Origin: Gammaproteobacteria bacterium
Lineage (GTDB): Bacteria; Pseudomonadota; Gammaproteobacteria; Pseudomonadales; Moraxellaceae
Length of the DNA stretch: 50,624 nucleotides
Assembly: GCA_028868515.1 (NCBI GenBank)
Contig: JAGWUI010000020.1
Span: 1-50,624 of the forward strand
Direction of reading: 5' to 3'
The position numbers were made by a program, and so were the translations under genes. The notes under the pieces were generated by a model. It was not told the DNA's origin and searched no databases. It worked only from the letters and a program-made list of their open reading frames with translations. Below are positions 9,109 to 17,978 of this stretch, piece by piece. Position 1 is the stretch's first letter. Every line of letters starts with the position of its first letter.

Positions 9109-9945
9109 ATGAGCGTACAACACCCACACAATTCTAAAAAATCATCACAGATTGTTGCCTTTATTGGTGGCGGAAATATGGCGCAAGCGCTGATTGGTGG
9201 TTTGCTTGCGGAGGGATTGCCAGCCACGATGATTCGCGTTGCTGAACCAGTCGCTGAGTTACGTGAGACTCTGGCACTGCGTGGAGTGGGCGTATTTGCG
9301 ACGGCAACTGAGGCGGTTGCAGATGCTGATGTTGTGGTACTGGCAGTCAAGCCACAGATTATCCAAACTGTTTTGCAAGAACTTGCTGCACATATCGCTG
9401 ATAAACTTGTGATTTCAATTGCCGCAGGGGTATCTGTTGCGACAATATCAAGTGGTCTGGGAGGGCATGCTCGTATTGTCCGTGCTATGCCTAACACGCC
9501 CGCGCTGGTTCAAACAGGCGCAACAGGGCTTTATGCTGCAGCCACATTGAGTCAAAAAGATCGGGATAGTGCAATGGATATTCTGAGTGCAGCTGGTCTA
9601 GTGCTGTGGGTGGATGATGAGGCGTTGATGCATGCGGTGACCGCAGTTTCGGGTTCAGGCCCTGCGTATTTCTTTTATTTGATGGAATCGATGATTGCGG
9701 CAGGTATCGCACAAGGTTTGGATGAAAAAACCGCAAAAGCCTTAACTTTACAAACTGCTTTAGGTGCGGCGCAAATGGCGATTATCAGTGGCGATAATCC
9801 GACAAAATTACGCAAGAATGTTACGTCACCAAATGGTACAACAGCCGCAGCGATTGAGCATCTAGATGCTCAACAAGTGAGTCAGCATATTGTTGATGCG
9901 TTATCGGCAGCAGGTCAGCGTAGTATTGCATTGTCTGCAAGTTAA
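9109..9945 (+). CDS. proC: Pyrroline-5-carboxylate reductase
   Basis: ProC reduces pyrroline-5-carboxylate to proline with NAD(P)H, the last step of proline synthesis. The Rossmann motif FIGGGNMAQALIGGLL lies near the N-terminus. VVLAVKPQ, VRAMPNTPALVQTGATGLY and the conserved AVSGSGPAYFFYLMESM follow. The C-terminal VTSPNGTTAAAIEHL is the usual dimerisation and substrate segment. With the ATG at 9109 the protein has 278 residues. An upstream TTG at 9091 would add six residues but is less likely. A short tail precedes the Rossmann fold (MSVQHPHNSKKSSQ), slightly longer than in E. coli. yggT and yggU follow on the same strand; linkage of proC with yggT is common in proteobacteria. Confidence 0.95.
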   Translation: MSVQHPHNSKKSSQIVAFIGGGNMAQALIGGLLAEGLPATMIRVAEPVAELRETLALRGVGVFATATEAVADADVVVLAVKPQIIQTVLQELAAHIADKLVISIAAGVSVATISSGLGGHARIVRAMPNTPALVQTGATGLYAAATLSQKDRDSAMDILSAAGLVLWVDDEALMHAVTAVSGSGPAYFFYLMESMIAAGIAQGLDEKTAKALTLQTALGAAQMAIISGDNPTKLRKNVTSPNGTTAAAIEHLDAQQVSQHIVDALSAAGQRSIALSAS

Positions 9946-10045
9946 TGGTGGCCAGCTAAAAGTTTGCGAGTTCATCAACAGATTTTTATTTTAAATGTAG
10001 CCTTTCATTGCTTGATAGCAAGCGTGAATATGAGGAAACGGTGGT

Positions 10046-10618
10046 ATGGATTCATTGCTTTTGCAGGTATTTAACATTGTCACTGGGGTGGCGATGTTGT
10101 TGTTGTTCCTACGATTTATGATGCAACTGACACAAGTTGATCCTTATAATCCAATCGTCATGTCTACCGTACAAGCAACGCATGTTGTTGATATTTTTAG
10201 TCGAATTTTGCCGACGGTAGGTCATGGTCGCGTGAATCTTGCAGCACTGGGCTTGATGATTTTAGTGCGATTGGTGGATTTGGCGGGCAATAATTTACTC
10301 AATGGCGTGGTGGATTTTGGGCCAGATGTGCTGCTTTTGCAGCTTATTTTTGGGCTGTTAGATGATTTTTTGTTGATGTGTAAGGTTTTAATTTACGTAT
10401 CGATCATTGCTAGTCTTGTCCTGATGTTTACTCAAAATCATACGCCAATTATTGTATTGGCCATGCAAATGACAGAACCGTTGTACGCACCCTTTAGACG
10501 GTTTATGCCTGATCTTGGGCCGTTGGATATATCTCCGATTGTGGCGTTGTTGGCGATTTATATTTCACGGGCGCTGTTGTCGCAAGCACATGGGATATTG
10601 TTGCAAGGGTTAACTTAG
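10046..10618 (+). CDS. yggT: YggT family membrane protein
   Basis: This is a 190-residue integral membrane protein with two similar halves, as is usual for the YggT family. Each half has a hydrophobic helix and a conserved segment: DPYNPIVMSTVQATHVV near residue 30 in the first, and PLYAPFRRFMPDLGPLDISPIVALL near residue 150 in the second. The molecular role of the family is not well defined; it has been linked to osmotic shock tolerance in some bacteria. The start is an ATG with GAGGAAACGG upstream. It sits between proC and yggU, the gene order typical of many gammaproteobacteria. Confidence 0.88.
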   Translation: MDSLLLQVFNIVTGVAMLLLFLRFMMQLTQVDPYNPIVMSTVQATHVVDIFSRILPTVGHGRVNLAALGLMILVRLVDLAGNNLLNGVVDFGPDVLLLQLIFGLLDDFLLMCKVLIYVSIIASLVLMFTQNHTPIIVLAMQMTEPLYAPFRRFMPDLGPLDISPIVALLAIYISRALLSQAHGILLQGLT

Positions 10619-10684
10619 TTTGATTCTAAGCTCTCTTTTTATCAAAGTTTATAGATTAAACAGAGATTCATTGTTGAGTGTGGA

Positions 10685-11011
10685 ATGATGAATAACCCCA
10701 AAGAATCTTTGCCTGATCAACTGATTTTGTGGATAAAGGTTCAGCCTGCTGCAAAAAAGACTGAAATCATGGGTGTGGAAATGGTTGAGCATCCTGCATC
10801 GGGTAAACCTGTGCAAATGCTCAAAATACGCCTCGCCGCGCCGCCTGTAGATGGCAAGGCGAATCAAGCGTTATGCGCATTTCTAGCTAAGTTGTGTGAT
10901 GTACCGATTCGTAACGTAAGTTTGCTCAGCGGTGAAACGTCAAAGATTAAGCGGATTCAGATTGAAAAGCCGAAAGTCATACCTGAATTGATTCAGTGCA
11001 ATGGATCATGA
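10685..11011 (+). CDS. yggU: DUF167 (YggU) family protein
   Basis: This is a small 108-residue protein of the DUF167/YggU family, function unknown. Recognisable segments are LILWIKVQPAAKKTEIMGV and IRLAAPPVDGKANQALCAFLAKL, the core signature, followed by VSLLSGETSKIKRIQIEKP. E. coli YggU is about 96 residues, so the length fits. Two ATG codons occur in tandem at 10685 and 10688; either could be the start. The gene follows yggT by about 65 bases and is closed by a terminator at about 11066. Confidence 0.88.
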   Translation: MMNNPKESLPDQLILWIKVQPAAKKTEIMGVEMVEHPASGKPVQMLKIRLAAPPVDGKANQALCAFLAKLCDVPIRNVSLLSGETSKIKRIQIEKPKVIPELIQCNGS

Positions 11012-11065
11012 AATACGTTTGGATTTTTTAGTCCATATATTTTGAAGGCATATGAATTAGTTTTA

Positions 11066-11100
11066 AAAAAAACCAGCGTTTGATCGCTGGTTTTTCTTTT
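11066..11100. terminator. Bidirectional terminator between yggU and metE
   Basis: AAAACCAGCG pairs with CGCTGGTTTT over a six-base loop, with A- and T-rich tracts outside the stem. It lies between the convergent yggU (+) and metE (-), so it can serve both. Confidence 0.85.
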
Positions 11101-11123
11101 GAATATCAAAAACTATCTATGGG

Positions 11124-13457
11124 CTATTTTGTTAATTGCGCGCGGACTGTTTTTGCCAAGGCCACCATTTCCGTTAGCGCCGCTTTGGTTTCGATCCAAT
11201 TCCGTGTCTTCAAGCCACAGTCTGGGTTGATCCAGAGTCGTTCTGCTGGAATTGTCGCGAGCGCGCCATCAATCACCACTTTCATATTGGCTTCATTGGG
11301 CGTACGTGGGCTATGGATGTCATAGACCCCAGGACCAATCGCGTTGGGATAACCCTGCTCATGGAAGACTTCAAGCAATTGCAAACCTGAGCGACTGGTC
11401 TCAATGGTAATTACATCCGCATCCATCGCTTTGATTTGTGGCAAGCAATCTTTAAAGTCGGAATAGCACATGTGCGTGTGGATCTGCGTATCGACATGCG
11501 CTGAACTGGCGCAATGTTTGAATGAATTGACCGCCCAATCCCAATATTCAGCTTGATCCGCTTTGCGTAGTGGCAAGCCTTCGCGGAATGCTGCTTCATC
11601 AATTTGAATAATCGGAATGCCAGCATCTTGCAAATCACTCACTTCTTGGCGAATCACCTCAGCTAATTGCAAAGAAACTTCACGACGGCTACGGTGACTT
11701 GGTGGGAATGACCAGTTCAAGATCGTCACAGGACCTGTCAGCATGCCTTTTACGACTTTATCAGTCAGGCTGTTGGCGTATTCAATCCATTTCACGGTCA
11801 TCGGTTTTGGACGGCTAATGTCTCCAACGATGATCGGTGGGCGAACGCAGCGACTGCCGTAACTTTGCACCCAACCGAATTTAGATAACCAGAAGCCATC
11901 GAGTAGACCTGCAAAATATTCCACCATGTCAGTCCGTTCCGCTTCGCCATGGACAAACACGTCAATTCCCAGCTCTTCTTGCACATCAATCGCATGTTTG
12001 ATTTCAGCTTGCATGGCTTTTTCGTAATCTTGATTTGACAAGTCGCCTTTGTTCCATGCAGCGCGTGCAGCGCGAATTTCAGTCGTCTGTGGGAATGAAC
12101 CGATGGTTGTCGTGGGAACAAGCGGTAGATTCAACTTCGCTTGTTGTGCTTGATAGCGGACGGTAAACGGCTCTGTGCGATGTTGTGCGACCAAATTGAA
12201 TTCAGACAATGAGCCTGTGTTGAGCTTGTCGTTAGCCGTGATTTCGCCATGGGCGAGTGCAACTAACTCGTCTAGTTTTTGGCGTGCAAAAGCAAGTTTG
12301 CCGTCAATCGCCGCAGGTACTTGTTCTTGTGATAAATCGACAGGCACATGTAGTAATGAACAGCTAGTCGATAACCACAAACGCCCGCCTTGATTCTTGC
12401 CAAGTGCAGTGGTTGCCGTTTCAACAATACGATTCAACGCAACCAAATCACTTGCCCAAACACTACGGCCATTAATCAAGCCTAATGATAGGATTTTGTG
12501 TGCAGGCAAATGATCAATCACTTGCTTCCAGAAGTATTCGCCTGCTTTTTCACGACTGATATCGATGTGTAGCCCAGCAACAGGCAAATGACAGGCAAGA
12601 TTTAGATTGTCGCCTAATGTGCCAAAGTAAGTGGTGATGAGTAATTTGAGCGTATCGCGGCGTTGCAGACGGTTATAGACACTTTCAAAAGCATTTTTCC
12701 AGATTTGCGGTAAATCGAGCACCAGCGCAGGTTCGTCAATTTGTAACCATTCAACACCAGCATTGGCGAGTTGGTCAAATAGCTTTACATACGCAGGAAG
12801 GAGCGCATCGACAAGGTTTAATGTGCCTTGATCCGCTTTATTCTCGTTGCTGTGGAGACAACCTTCATCGTGTTGATGGGTATGATCGCACGTCTTGGTT
12901 GTTTCACTGTGATCTACAATACGAGACAAATATAGGAAGCTCAATAAGCCAGGTACGACGACTTTAAGTGGTTTGTTAAATACTTTGGCACGCTCTACTT
13001 GTGCGAGAAGGTCGGAGAAGTCTGCTGTAAATTTTTGATCACGAGTCAGTTCTGGTACTAAGTAATGATAGTTGGTATCAAACCATTTAGTCATTTCTAG
13101 CGCGGCAACATCTGGACAGTTCGATGCTTGTGGTGCACGACCACGTGCCAGATAAAATTCACGGTCAAGTAAATTTAAATCTTGTGCGGCAGCAAAACGT
13201 TTGGGCAAAACGCCTAGACGGGTTGCGTGGGTTAAAATACTATCGTAATAGACGAAATCGCCGACGGTGAGCAGTGAAACATCCGCATCAACTTGCGCTT
13301 GCCAATTGCTTGCTTCGACGGTTTGGGCTTTTTCAATTAATTCAGCTTGCGTTGATTTGCCTTGCCAATAGGCTTCGGAGGCAAATTTAAGTTCACGTTT
13401 TGCGCCAATACGCGGGTAGCCCAAAATGTGGGTGATGGGTTGGTATGGACTAGTCAT
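11124..13457 (-). CDS. metE: Cobalamin-independent methionine synthase
   Basis: MetE transfers a methyl group from methyltetrahydropteroyl-triglutamate to homocysteine without vitamin B12. The 777-residue protein has the two barrels of the family. The N-terminal one begins LGYPRIGAKRELKFASEAYW and includes WLQIDEPALVLDLP. The C-terminal one begins near PTTTIGSFPQTTEIRAAR. Zinc and homocysteine ligands are visible at THMCYSDF (His, Cys) and NPDCGLKTR (Cys). IQIDEAAFREGLPLR is the conserved catalytic segment. An unusual feature is an extra cysteine- and histidine-rich loop in the N-terminal half at residues 190-202 (CDHTHQHDEGCLH), where E. coli MetE has a short plain linker. The gene is divergent from metR, whose product normally activates metE. 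Confidence 0.97.
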   Translation of the reverse strand: MTSPYQPITHILGYPRIGAKRELKFASEAYWQGKSTQAELIEKAQTVEASNWQAQVDADVSLLTVGDFVYYDSILTHATRLGVLPKRFAAAQDLNLLDREFYLARGRAPQASNCPDVAALEMTKWFDTNYHYLVPELTRDQKFTADFSDLLAQVERAKVFNKPLKVVVPGLLSFLYLSRIVDHSETTKTCDHTHQHDEGCLHSNENKADQGTLNLVDALLPAYVKLFDQLANAGVEWLQIDEPALVLDLPQIWKNAFESVYNRLQRRDTLKLLITTYFGTLGDNLNLACHLPVAGLHIDISREKAGEYFWKQVIDHLPAHKILSLGLINGRSVWASDLVALNRIVETATTALGKNQGGRLWLSTSCSLLHVPVDLSQEQVPAAIDGKLAFARQKLDELVALAHGEITANDKLNTGSLSEFNLVAQHRTEPFTVRYQAQQAKLNLPLVPTTTIGSFPQTTEIRAARAAWNKGDLSNQDYEKAMQAEIKHAIDVQEELGIDVFVHGEAERTDMVEYFAGLLDGFWLSKFGWVQSYGSRCVRPPIIVGDISRPKPMTVKWIEYANSLTDKVVKGMLTGPVTILNWSFPPSHRSRREVSLQLAEVIRQEVSDLQDAGIPIIQIDEAAFREGLPLRKADQAEYWDWAVNSFKHCASSAHVDTQIHTHMCYSDFKDCLPQIKAMDADVITIETSRSGLQLLEVFHEQGYPNAIGPGVYDIHSPRTPNEANMKVVIDGALATIPAERLWINPDCGLKTRNWIETKAALTEMVALAKTVRAQLTK

Positions 13458-13509
13458 TTTTGGTTACTGCCTCTTAGAATTTCGTTGAGGCAGTGTGACT
13501 TTATTTTAA

Positions 13510-13546
13510 AGATGAATCAAACTCATCTTTTTCATGATAAGATGAA
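13510..13546. promoter_or_regulatory. Candidate MetR operator in the metE-metR intergenic region
   Basis: The 172-base divergent region contains AGATGA and TCATCT in inverted order (13510-13528), followed by AAGATGA paired with the previous TCATCTT (13523-13545). MetR sites in enterobacteria follow a TGAA-N5-TTCA plan; TGAA is present here at 13513 and TTCAT..ATGAA at 13531-13546. The overlapping dyads between a LysR regulator and its usual target support an operator. The exact half-sites are inferred. Confidence 0.5.
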
Positions 13547-13629
13547 TAATATTAACTATAAATATGTTGCTTGAGAACGCCGAGAGAAATCAGGTTTGAG
13601 TCTTCTCAAGATTATGAGGGAAATTCATT

Positions 13630-14562
13630 ATGATTGAAATTCGTCACTTGAGAACACTCCATGCATTGCGTGAAGAAGGATCTTTGGCTGCTGCTGCTGA
13701 ACATTTGCATCTAACTCCTTCTGCGTTATCGCATCAGTTAAAAGAGCTTGAGCAATGGCTCTCCCTGTCTTTACTCAGTCGCAAAACGAAGCCTTTACAG
13801 TTTTCTGCGGCTGGACAACGATTATTGGAGTTAGCAGATCAAGTTTTGCCCCTTGTGCATAATGCGCGTAGTGATCTGGCTCGTTTGGCGCATGGGCAAA
13901 CAGGGCGATTGTTATTGGCGTCTGAATGTCATAGTTGCTTTGATTGGCTGATGCCTGTTTTGAATCGCTATCGTCATGATTTTCCTGATGTTGATTTGGA
14001 TTTTTCCAGTGGTTTTGAGCCTGAACCACATGCTCAATTACAGCAAGGAGAGATTGATTTATTGGTGACAACGGATTGTTTGCCAATGAAGGGGATTCAA
14101 TATTATCGGTTATTTGACTATGAATCACGTCTGGTTCTATCGCCATCTCACCAACTTGCGACACAAGAAGTCGTCACGCCAGAGGATGTCGCTGCCCAAA
14201 CGCTGATTGCCTATCCTGTTGAGCCCACTCGATTAGATATTGTGGCGGGTTATCTTGCTCCGTATGGTTTGCAGCCCGCAAAGCTGCGCACTACGGAACT
14301 GACGCCGATGTTGATTCAGCTCGTTGCGAGCGGTCGTGGCATTGCGGCATTACCAGATTGGGTTGTAAAAGAATATGAACAAAAAGGTTGGGTTGTTAGT
14401 CGTCGTTTAACGCCTAAGCCGAGTGAGCAAGTCGATGAGCAAAGAGGGACTCAAGGGTTACGTCGCACACTTTATGTAGCAGTACGTCAGGTTGATGAGG
14501 AATTAGTGTTCATGCAAGGGTTTCTGCAATTACTTATTCGGATGACACAAAATCGACAGTGA
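13630..14562 (+). CDS. metR: LysR-type methionine regulator MetR
   Basis: MetR is a LysR-type activator of methionine genes that responds to homocysteine. The 310-residue protein has the N-terminal winged helix-turn-helix at about residues 3-60 (IRHLRTLHALREEGSLAAAAEHLHLTP, with SALSHQLKELE as recognition helix). The type 2 periplasmic-binding-like effector domain begins near residue 90 (GRLLLASECHSCFDWLMPVL). The sequence ECHSCFDWL is characteristic of MetR. The gene is divergent from metE with 172 bases between starts, the standard arrangement for this pair. An A/T-rich hairpin closes the gene. Confidence 0.93.
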   Translation: MIEIRHLRTLHALREEGSLAAAAEHLHLTPSALSHQLKELEQWLSLSLLSRKTKPLQFSAAGQRLLELADQVLPLVHNARSDLARLAHGQTGRLLLASECHSCFDWLMPVLNRYRHDFPDVDLDFSSGFEPEPHAQLQQGEIDLLVTTDCLPMKGIQYYRLFDYESRLVLSPSHQLATQEVVTPEDVAAQTLIAYPVEPTRLDIVAGYLAPYGLQPAKLRTTELTPMLIQLVASGRGIAALPDWVVKEYEQKGWVVSRRLTPKPSEQVDEQRGTQGLRRTLYVAVRQVDEELVFMQGFLQLLIRMTQNRQ

Positions 14563-14574
14563 CGTTTTTTGTCA

Positions 14575-14603
14575 CAAAAAAGGCTCAAAATGGGCTTTTT
14601 TTG
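14575..14603 (+). terminator. Terminator after metR
   Basis: An A-tract followed by GGCTC pairs imperfectly with GGGCT followed by a T-tract, across a short A-rich loop, immediately past the metR stop. The stem includes G-T pairs, but the T-run is strong. Confidence 0.65.
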
Positions 14604-14631
14604 TTATGTAAGTGCAGTTTTGTCTAATATT

Positions 14632-14660
14632 TTGACAAATATTGCTCCCTAATGTCATAA
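14632..14660 (+). promoter_or_regulatory. Candidate sigma-70 promoter upstream of the DUF4062 gene
   Basis: A perfect -35 hexamer TTGACA is followed after 17 bases by TCATAA, a moderate -10. It points toward the DUF4062 gene, whose start is about 160 bases downstream. It is after the metR terminator, so an independent promoter is expected here. Confidence 0.4.
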
Positions 14661-14818
14661 AATGTCCCGTTTTTTGTTAGGCATAGCCATGATCTAGTTG
14701 CGCGTCTATTGAGGCAACGTTACACTGTTGAATGTCAGTGATATGGACTATTTGCTGAGATCATTCAGGCATCCAGATCCTCGGATGATTTTATGGTCAT
14801 ATAAGTAGGGGCGATCAG

Positions 14819-15889
14819 ATGATCGATAAGCGGTATCATGTTTTTATCAGCACAACAGGCGCGGATATGCAGCCTGAACGGTCAGTGCTGGCGCAAACTT
14901 TAGCAAGTCTCGGTTTCTTTTCTTGGGGTTTAGAGACGCGGACGCCTCTCACCACTGCATTTGCACGTCGTCAGATTGATGATTGTGATTATTTTGTCCT
15001 GCTGCTCGGATCTCGTTATGGTGACTTATCCGCATCAGGTGTTAGCTACGTTCATCTCGAATATATTTACGCAATCACAAAACAAAAGCCTGTTTTAGTG
15101 ATCATGCATGAGTCTCCAGATAGCCGTGCGCCTGAAGTCCAAGAGCCAACAAAAGAAGGTCAGCGCAAGTTTGAAGATTTCCGCCGTCAGTTACAGCGCG
15201 AGCGTGATATGGTGGTCACTTTCCGTGAGCCTCGTGAGCTTGAAGTGATCCTACGTCATGCAATGCCTCAGTTGACGCAACGCTATCCATCATTGGGCTG
15301 GGTTCGTCCGAATGATGCTCCGATGCAAGCTCTGCAACTTGAAAACGAAAAATTACGTCAGAAAAATGCACAGCTCATGGCGAGTCGTGGTCGAGGTGCA
15401 GCAAGTTCGGCATCAAGTTTAGATGATGATATGTCTGCGACCATGGGTGATTCTGGTGTCTTAGATGTGCCAGTTGTTCGCGGTGATGAGTCGATGTCGT
15501 TTGATTATCGAGTACACGCATATCAGGATGGTAACTTCCGTGAATTGCGTCCTCGTAGACAGATGACTTGGAATGAGTTGTTGGTTGTGATTGGTCCAGG
15601 ATTTCGACCACCAGCACCAGAAGAAAGCTTTGCCCGTCTCCTCAATGAATATCTGAATATCTCTGCGCTACGAGATGTACAGGAAACGATGCCACGTGCT
15701 CATGCAACCGCTCGTTGTCAGATCAATGTTCGTGCACTGCATGCAATTAAGGTTCAATTCAAAAATAATCAATGGATTATCCCTGTGGGTCGTGATTCTC
15801 GTCACCATATTTTATGGGGGTTATCTGATGCAGGTGAAGAACGTCTCAATGAGCTTATGGCAGTTCAAAGCTTAAGGGTTGGATCTTAA
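14819..15889 (+). CDS. DUF4062 domain protein (TIR-like N-terminus) with coiled coil
   Basis: The 356-residue protein has an N-terminal DUF4062 domain, a TIR/flavodoxin-like fold found in many signalling and defence proteins. The visible signature is YHVFISTTGADMQPERSVL at residues 6-24, then DDCDYFVLLLGSRYG at about 54-68 and SYVHLEYIYAITKQKPVLVIM at about 75-95. A charged helix follows (EGQRKFEDFRRQLQRERDM), then a short coiled coil near residue 170 (LQLENEKLRQKNAQLM), a flexible Ser/Asp-rich linker, and a conserved C-terminal domain of about 130 residues that I cannot name. A GGGG sequence precedes the ATG. It has its own candidate promoter and is followed by hemH after 45 bases. Function unknown; it could be regulatory or defensive. 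Confidence 0.75.
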   Translation: MIDKRYHVFISTTGADMQPERSVLAQTLASLGFFSWGLETRTPLTTAFARRQIDDCDYFVLLLGSRYGDLSASGVSYVHLEYIYAITKQKPVLVIMHESPDSRAPEVQEPTKEGQRKFEDFRRQLQRERDMVVTFREPRELEVILRHAMPQLTQRYPSLGWVRPNDAPMQALQLENEKLRQKNAQLMASRGRGAASSASSLDDDMSATMGDSGVLDVPVVRGDESMSFDYRVHAYQDGNFRELRPRRQMTWNELLVVIGPGFRPPAPEESFARLLNEYLNISALRDVQETMPRAHATARCQINVRALHAIKVQFKNNQWIIPVGRDSRHHILWGLSDAGEERLNELMAVQSLRVGS

Positions 15890-15934
15890 CTGTACCGTGC
15901 CCATCTGGTTTTCTTAATTGAGCTCTAATTCACA

Positions 15935-16942
15935 ATGAATCAAACTGATTCTGATACTTCTCCTGCTGTTGCGGTTTTATTGGTGAATCTGGGTACCCCA
16001 GATTCACCAACGCCGCAAGCCGTTGGTCGTTATTTACGGCAATTCTTATCTGATCCTCGTGTGATTGAGATTCCACGGATCGTTTGGGCGGTCATTCTCA
16101 ATCTTTTTGTCATTCCATTGCGGTCTAAGCGTGTCGCTCATGCTTATGCGTCGATTTGGGATGGCGACTCTCCGATGCGGAAAATTTTGATAGCGCAAGC
16201 AGGGGCTCTATCTCAGAAGCTAGCAATGCTCGGCCGGAAAAATGTTGATGTACTGCCAGTGATGACTTATGGCAATCCGTCAATGGCATTAGCCTTAAAT
16301 GACCTGTATCAGCGTGGTGTTGAGCATATTGTCGTTTTGCCTTTGTTTCCGCAATATTCCGCAACATCGACAGGTGCAGTATTTGATGTCACCAGCCGTT
16401 GGTTGCAAAGCCAGCGAAATCTTCCATCGTTGGTTCTGATTAAAGATTATTTTGATCATCCGCTTTATATTGAAGCGTTAGCTGATCGTGTTCGTCGTTA
16501 TCAGTTACAGCATGGTGTCCCTGACAAGTTGTTGATGTCATTTCATGGTATTCCTCAGCCTTATGCAGATCGTGGCGACCCTTATGCTGAGCGTTGTCAT
16601 GTGACAGCACAGCTCCTTGCCCAAAAGTTAGGTTTGTCCAGTGAACAATGGGCAATCAGTTTTCAGTCGCGCTTTGGTCGTCAAGAATGGGTCAAACCAT
16701 ATACCAATCAGTTGTTAAGCGAGTGGGCACAAGCAGGTGTTCAATCGGTACAAGTCATTAGTCCTGCGTTTTCAGCAGATTGTTTGGAGACTTTGGAAGA
16801 GTTGGCTGTAGAAAATCGTGACGTGTTCTTACACGCGGGTGGTCAGTCTTATGCTTATATTCCCGCACTCAATGTCGATGATTTGCATATCGACATGATG
16901 ATGAGCTTAGTCGCGCCAATGATAGATGGGTTGATGGCATAG
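15935..16942 (+). CDS. hemH: Ferrochelatase
   Basis: HemH inserts ferrous iron into protoporphyrin IX, the last step of haem synthesis, at the inner face of the membrane. The 335-residue length is normal. The N-terminal signature is [16 protein letters not shown]. The catalytic histidine is in [19 protein letters not shown], and the acidic metal-handling segment is [19 protein letters not shown] near residue 290. [14 protein letters not shown] is also conserved. The gene lies 45 bases after the DUF4062 gene on the same strand and could be cotranscribed with it. Confidence 0.96.
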   Translation: MNQTDSDTSPAVAVLLVNLGTPDSPTPQAVGRYLRQFLSDPRVIEIPRIVWAVILNLFVIPLRSKRVAHAYASIWDGDSPMRKILIAQAGALSQKLAMLGRKNVDVLPVMTYGNPSMALALNDLYQRGVEHIVVLPLFPQYSATSTGAVFDVTSRWLQSQRNLPSLVLIKDYFDHPLYIEALADRVRRYQLQHGVPDKLLMSFHGIPQPYADRGDPYAERCHVTAQLLAQKLGLSSEQWAISFQSRFGRQEWVKPYTNQLLSEWAQAGVQSVQVISPAFSADCLETLEELAVENRDVFLHAGGQSYAYIPALNVDDLHIDMMMSLVAPMIDGLMA

Positions 16943-16976
16943 CTGAACAGTCAGAGTATTCTAGATCGACAGATTA

Positions 16977-17129
16977 GGCCGTGTTGATGTTTCGGGAAAC
17001 GACTACTCCAAATCATATTTCGACGCACATCGACTTCGTAGAGTAGAGCTGCATAGCTCGTTGAGCGGAGTCAAAACGCGCGGTAAATGCGCATCATGTT
17101 ATGTTTGGCCAAACCTCAACATGCCCAGT
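16977..17129. repeat. MITE-like element with imperfect terminal inverted repeats
   Basis: The left end GGCCGTGTTGATGTTTCGGG and the reverse complement of the right end (GGGCATGTTGAGGTTTGGCC) are related over about 24 bases. The termini resemble those of the 205-base palindrome at 19735-19939 (GGGCGTGTTGA). It has no open frame and lies between the convergent hemH and glutamine amidotransferase genes. It also contains the REP-like copy at 17053-17083. Confidence 0.45.
17053..17083. repeat. REP-like intergenic repeat, copy 2
   Basis: ATAGCTCGTTGAGCGGAG followed by TCAAAACGCGCGG matches the minus strand of 1018-1047 at most positions. It lies inside the MITE-like element between hemH and the amidotransferase gene. 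Confidence 0.45.
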
Positions 17130-17159
17130 ATCATTCTTTCTAGGCATAGTGATAAATGG

Positions 17160-17978
17160 TTATGCAGTTTTCTGATCAAGCGTGGATAACGGTGTCACTT
17201 GAGTTTGGATATGATGACGTAAGTGACCATCAACAAATCCCAATAATTCTCCACATTTAAATGCTGTCCATTGCTCGTTATCGGTCAATGGTTCTGTGGC
17301 AACAACGGCAACGCGATCTTCTGGAGTCGTGTATTTACTAAAGTCGATATCGACATCCATATCGACCAGATGCGCCTGACTAAACGGCCATGCGCGAATC
17401 AGCCAATGAAGTTTAGTGGTCGCATAAGCAAATAACGCTTGTCCATTGGACAGCATAAAATTGAATGTGCCATGTGCTGCAATTTGTGGTGCAATTTCTG
17501 CTAAAGCTTCAAAAATCTGTTCTAGCGATGGTTCTGTATATCCAAAGCGCTGACGTAGACTTTGCAAAATAGCGCAGTAGGCGCGTTCGCTGTCCGTCGT
17601 TCCCACAGGCAAGAAACTGCCATCAAGCTCAGGCGTATAATTTTCCAAATTACCATTATGAGCAAAGATCCAGTGCCTGCCCCATAGCTCACGCATAAAT
17701 GGATGGCTGTTTTCTAGTTCAATCTTACCTTGAGTCGCTTTGCGAATATGTGCGATGACATTCTTTGATTTAATTGGATGATTGCGTAGGCAATTGGCAA
17801 TTGGAGAGTCTACGGCGGATTGACTCTCGACAAATAATCGACATGCTTTGTGCTCAAAAAAAGCAATGCCCCAGCCATCAGAGTGATCCGATGTCACGCC
17901 TGCGCGCTGCGTAAAGCCTTTAAAGGAAAAGGTAATATCTGTGGGTGTTGCGCAGTTCATGCCGAGAAGTTGGCACAT
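17160..17978 (-). CDS. Class II glutamine amidotransferase (YafJ-like)
   Basis: The 272-residue protein is an N-terminal-nucleophile amidohydrolase of the GATase type 2 class. It begins MCQLLGMNC, with the catalytic cysteine at position 2 after Met removal. The glutaminase motifs follow: SDGWGIAFF, VIAHIRKATQG, SHPFMRELWGRHWIFAHNGNLENY and the TTDSERAYC segment. This architecture is that of YafJ/YhbO-type stand-alone amidotransferases, related also to EgtC and the mammalian GATD-like enzymes; the acceptor substrate is not known. The start has AGGAG upstream at a rather long spacing. It is convergent with hemH and divergent from the diguanylate cyclase gene. Confidence 0.85.
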   Translation of the reverse strand: MCQLLGMNCATPTDITFSFKGFTQRAGVTSDHSDGWGIAFFEHKACRLFVESQSAVDSPIANCLRNHPIKSKNVIAHIRKATQGKIELENSHPFMRELWGRHWIFAHNGNLENYTPELDGSFLPVGTTDSERAYCAILQSLRQRFGYTEPSLEQIFEALAEIAPQIAAHGTFNFMLSNGQALFAYATTKLHWLIRAWPFSQAHLVDMDVDIDFSKYTTPEDRVAVVATEPLTDNEQWTAFKCGELLGFVDGHLRHHIQTQVTPLSTLDQKTA

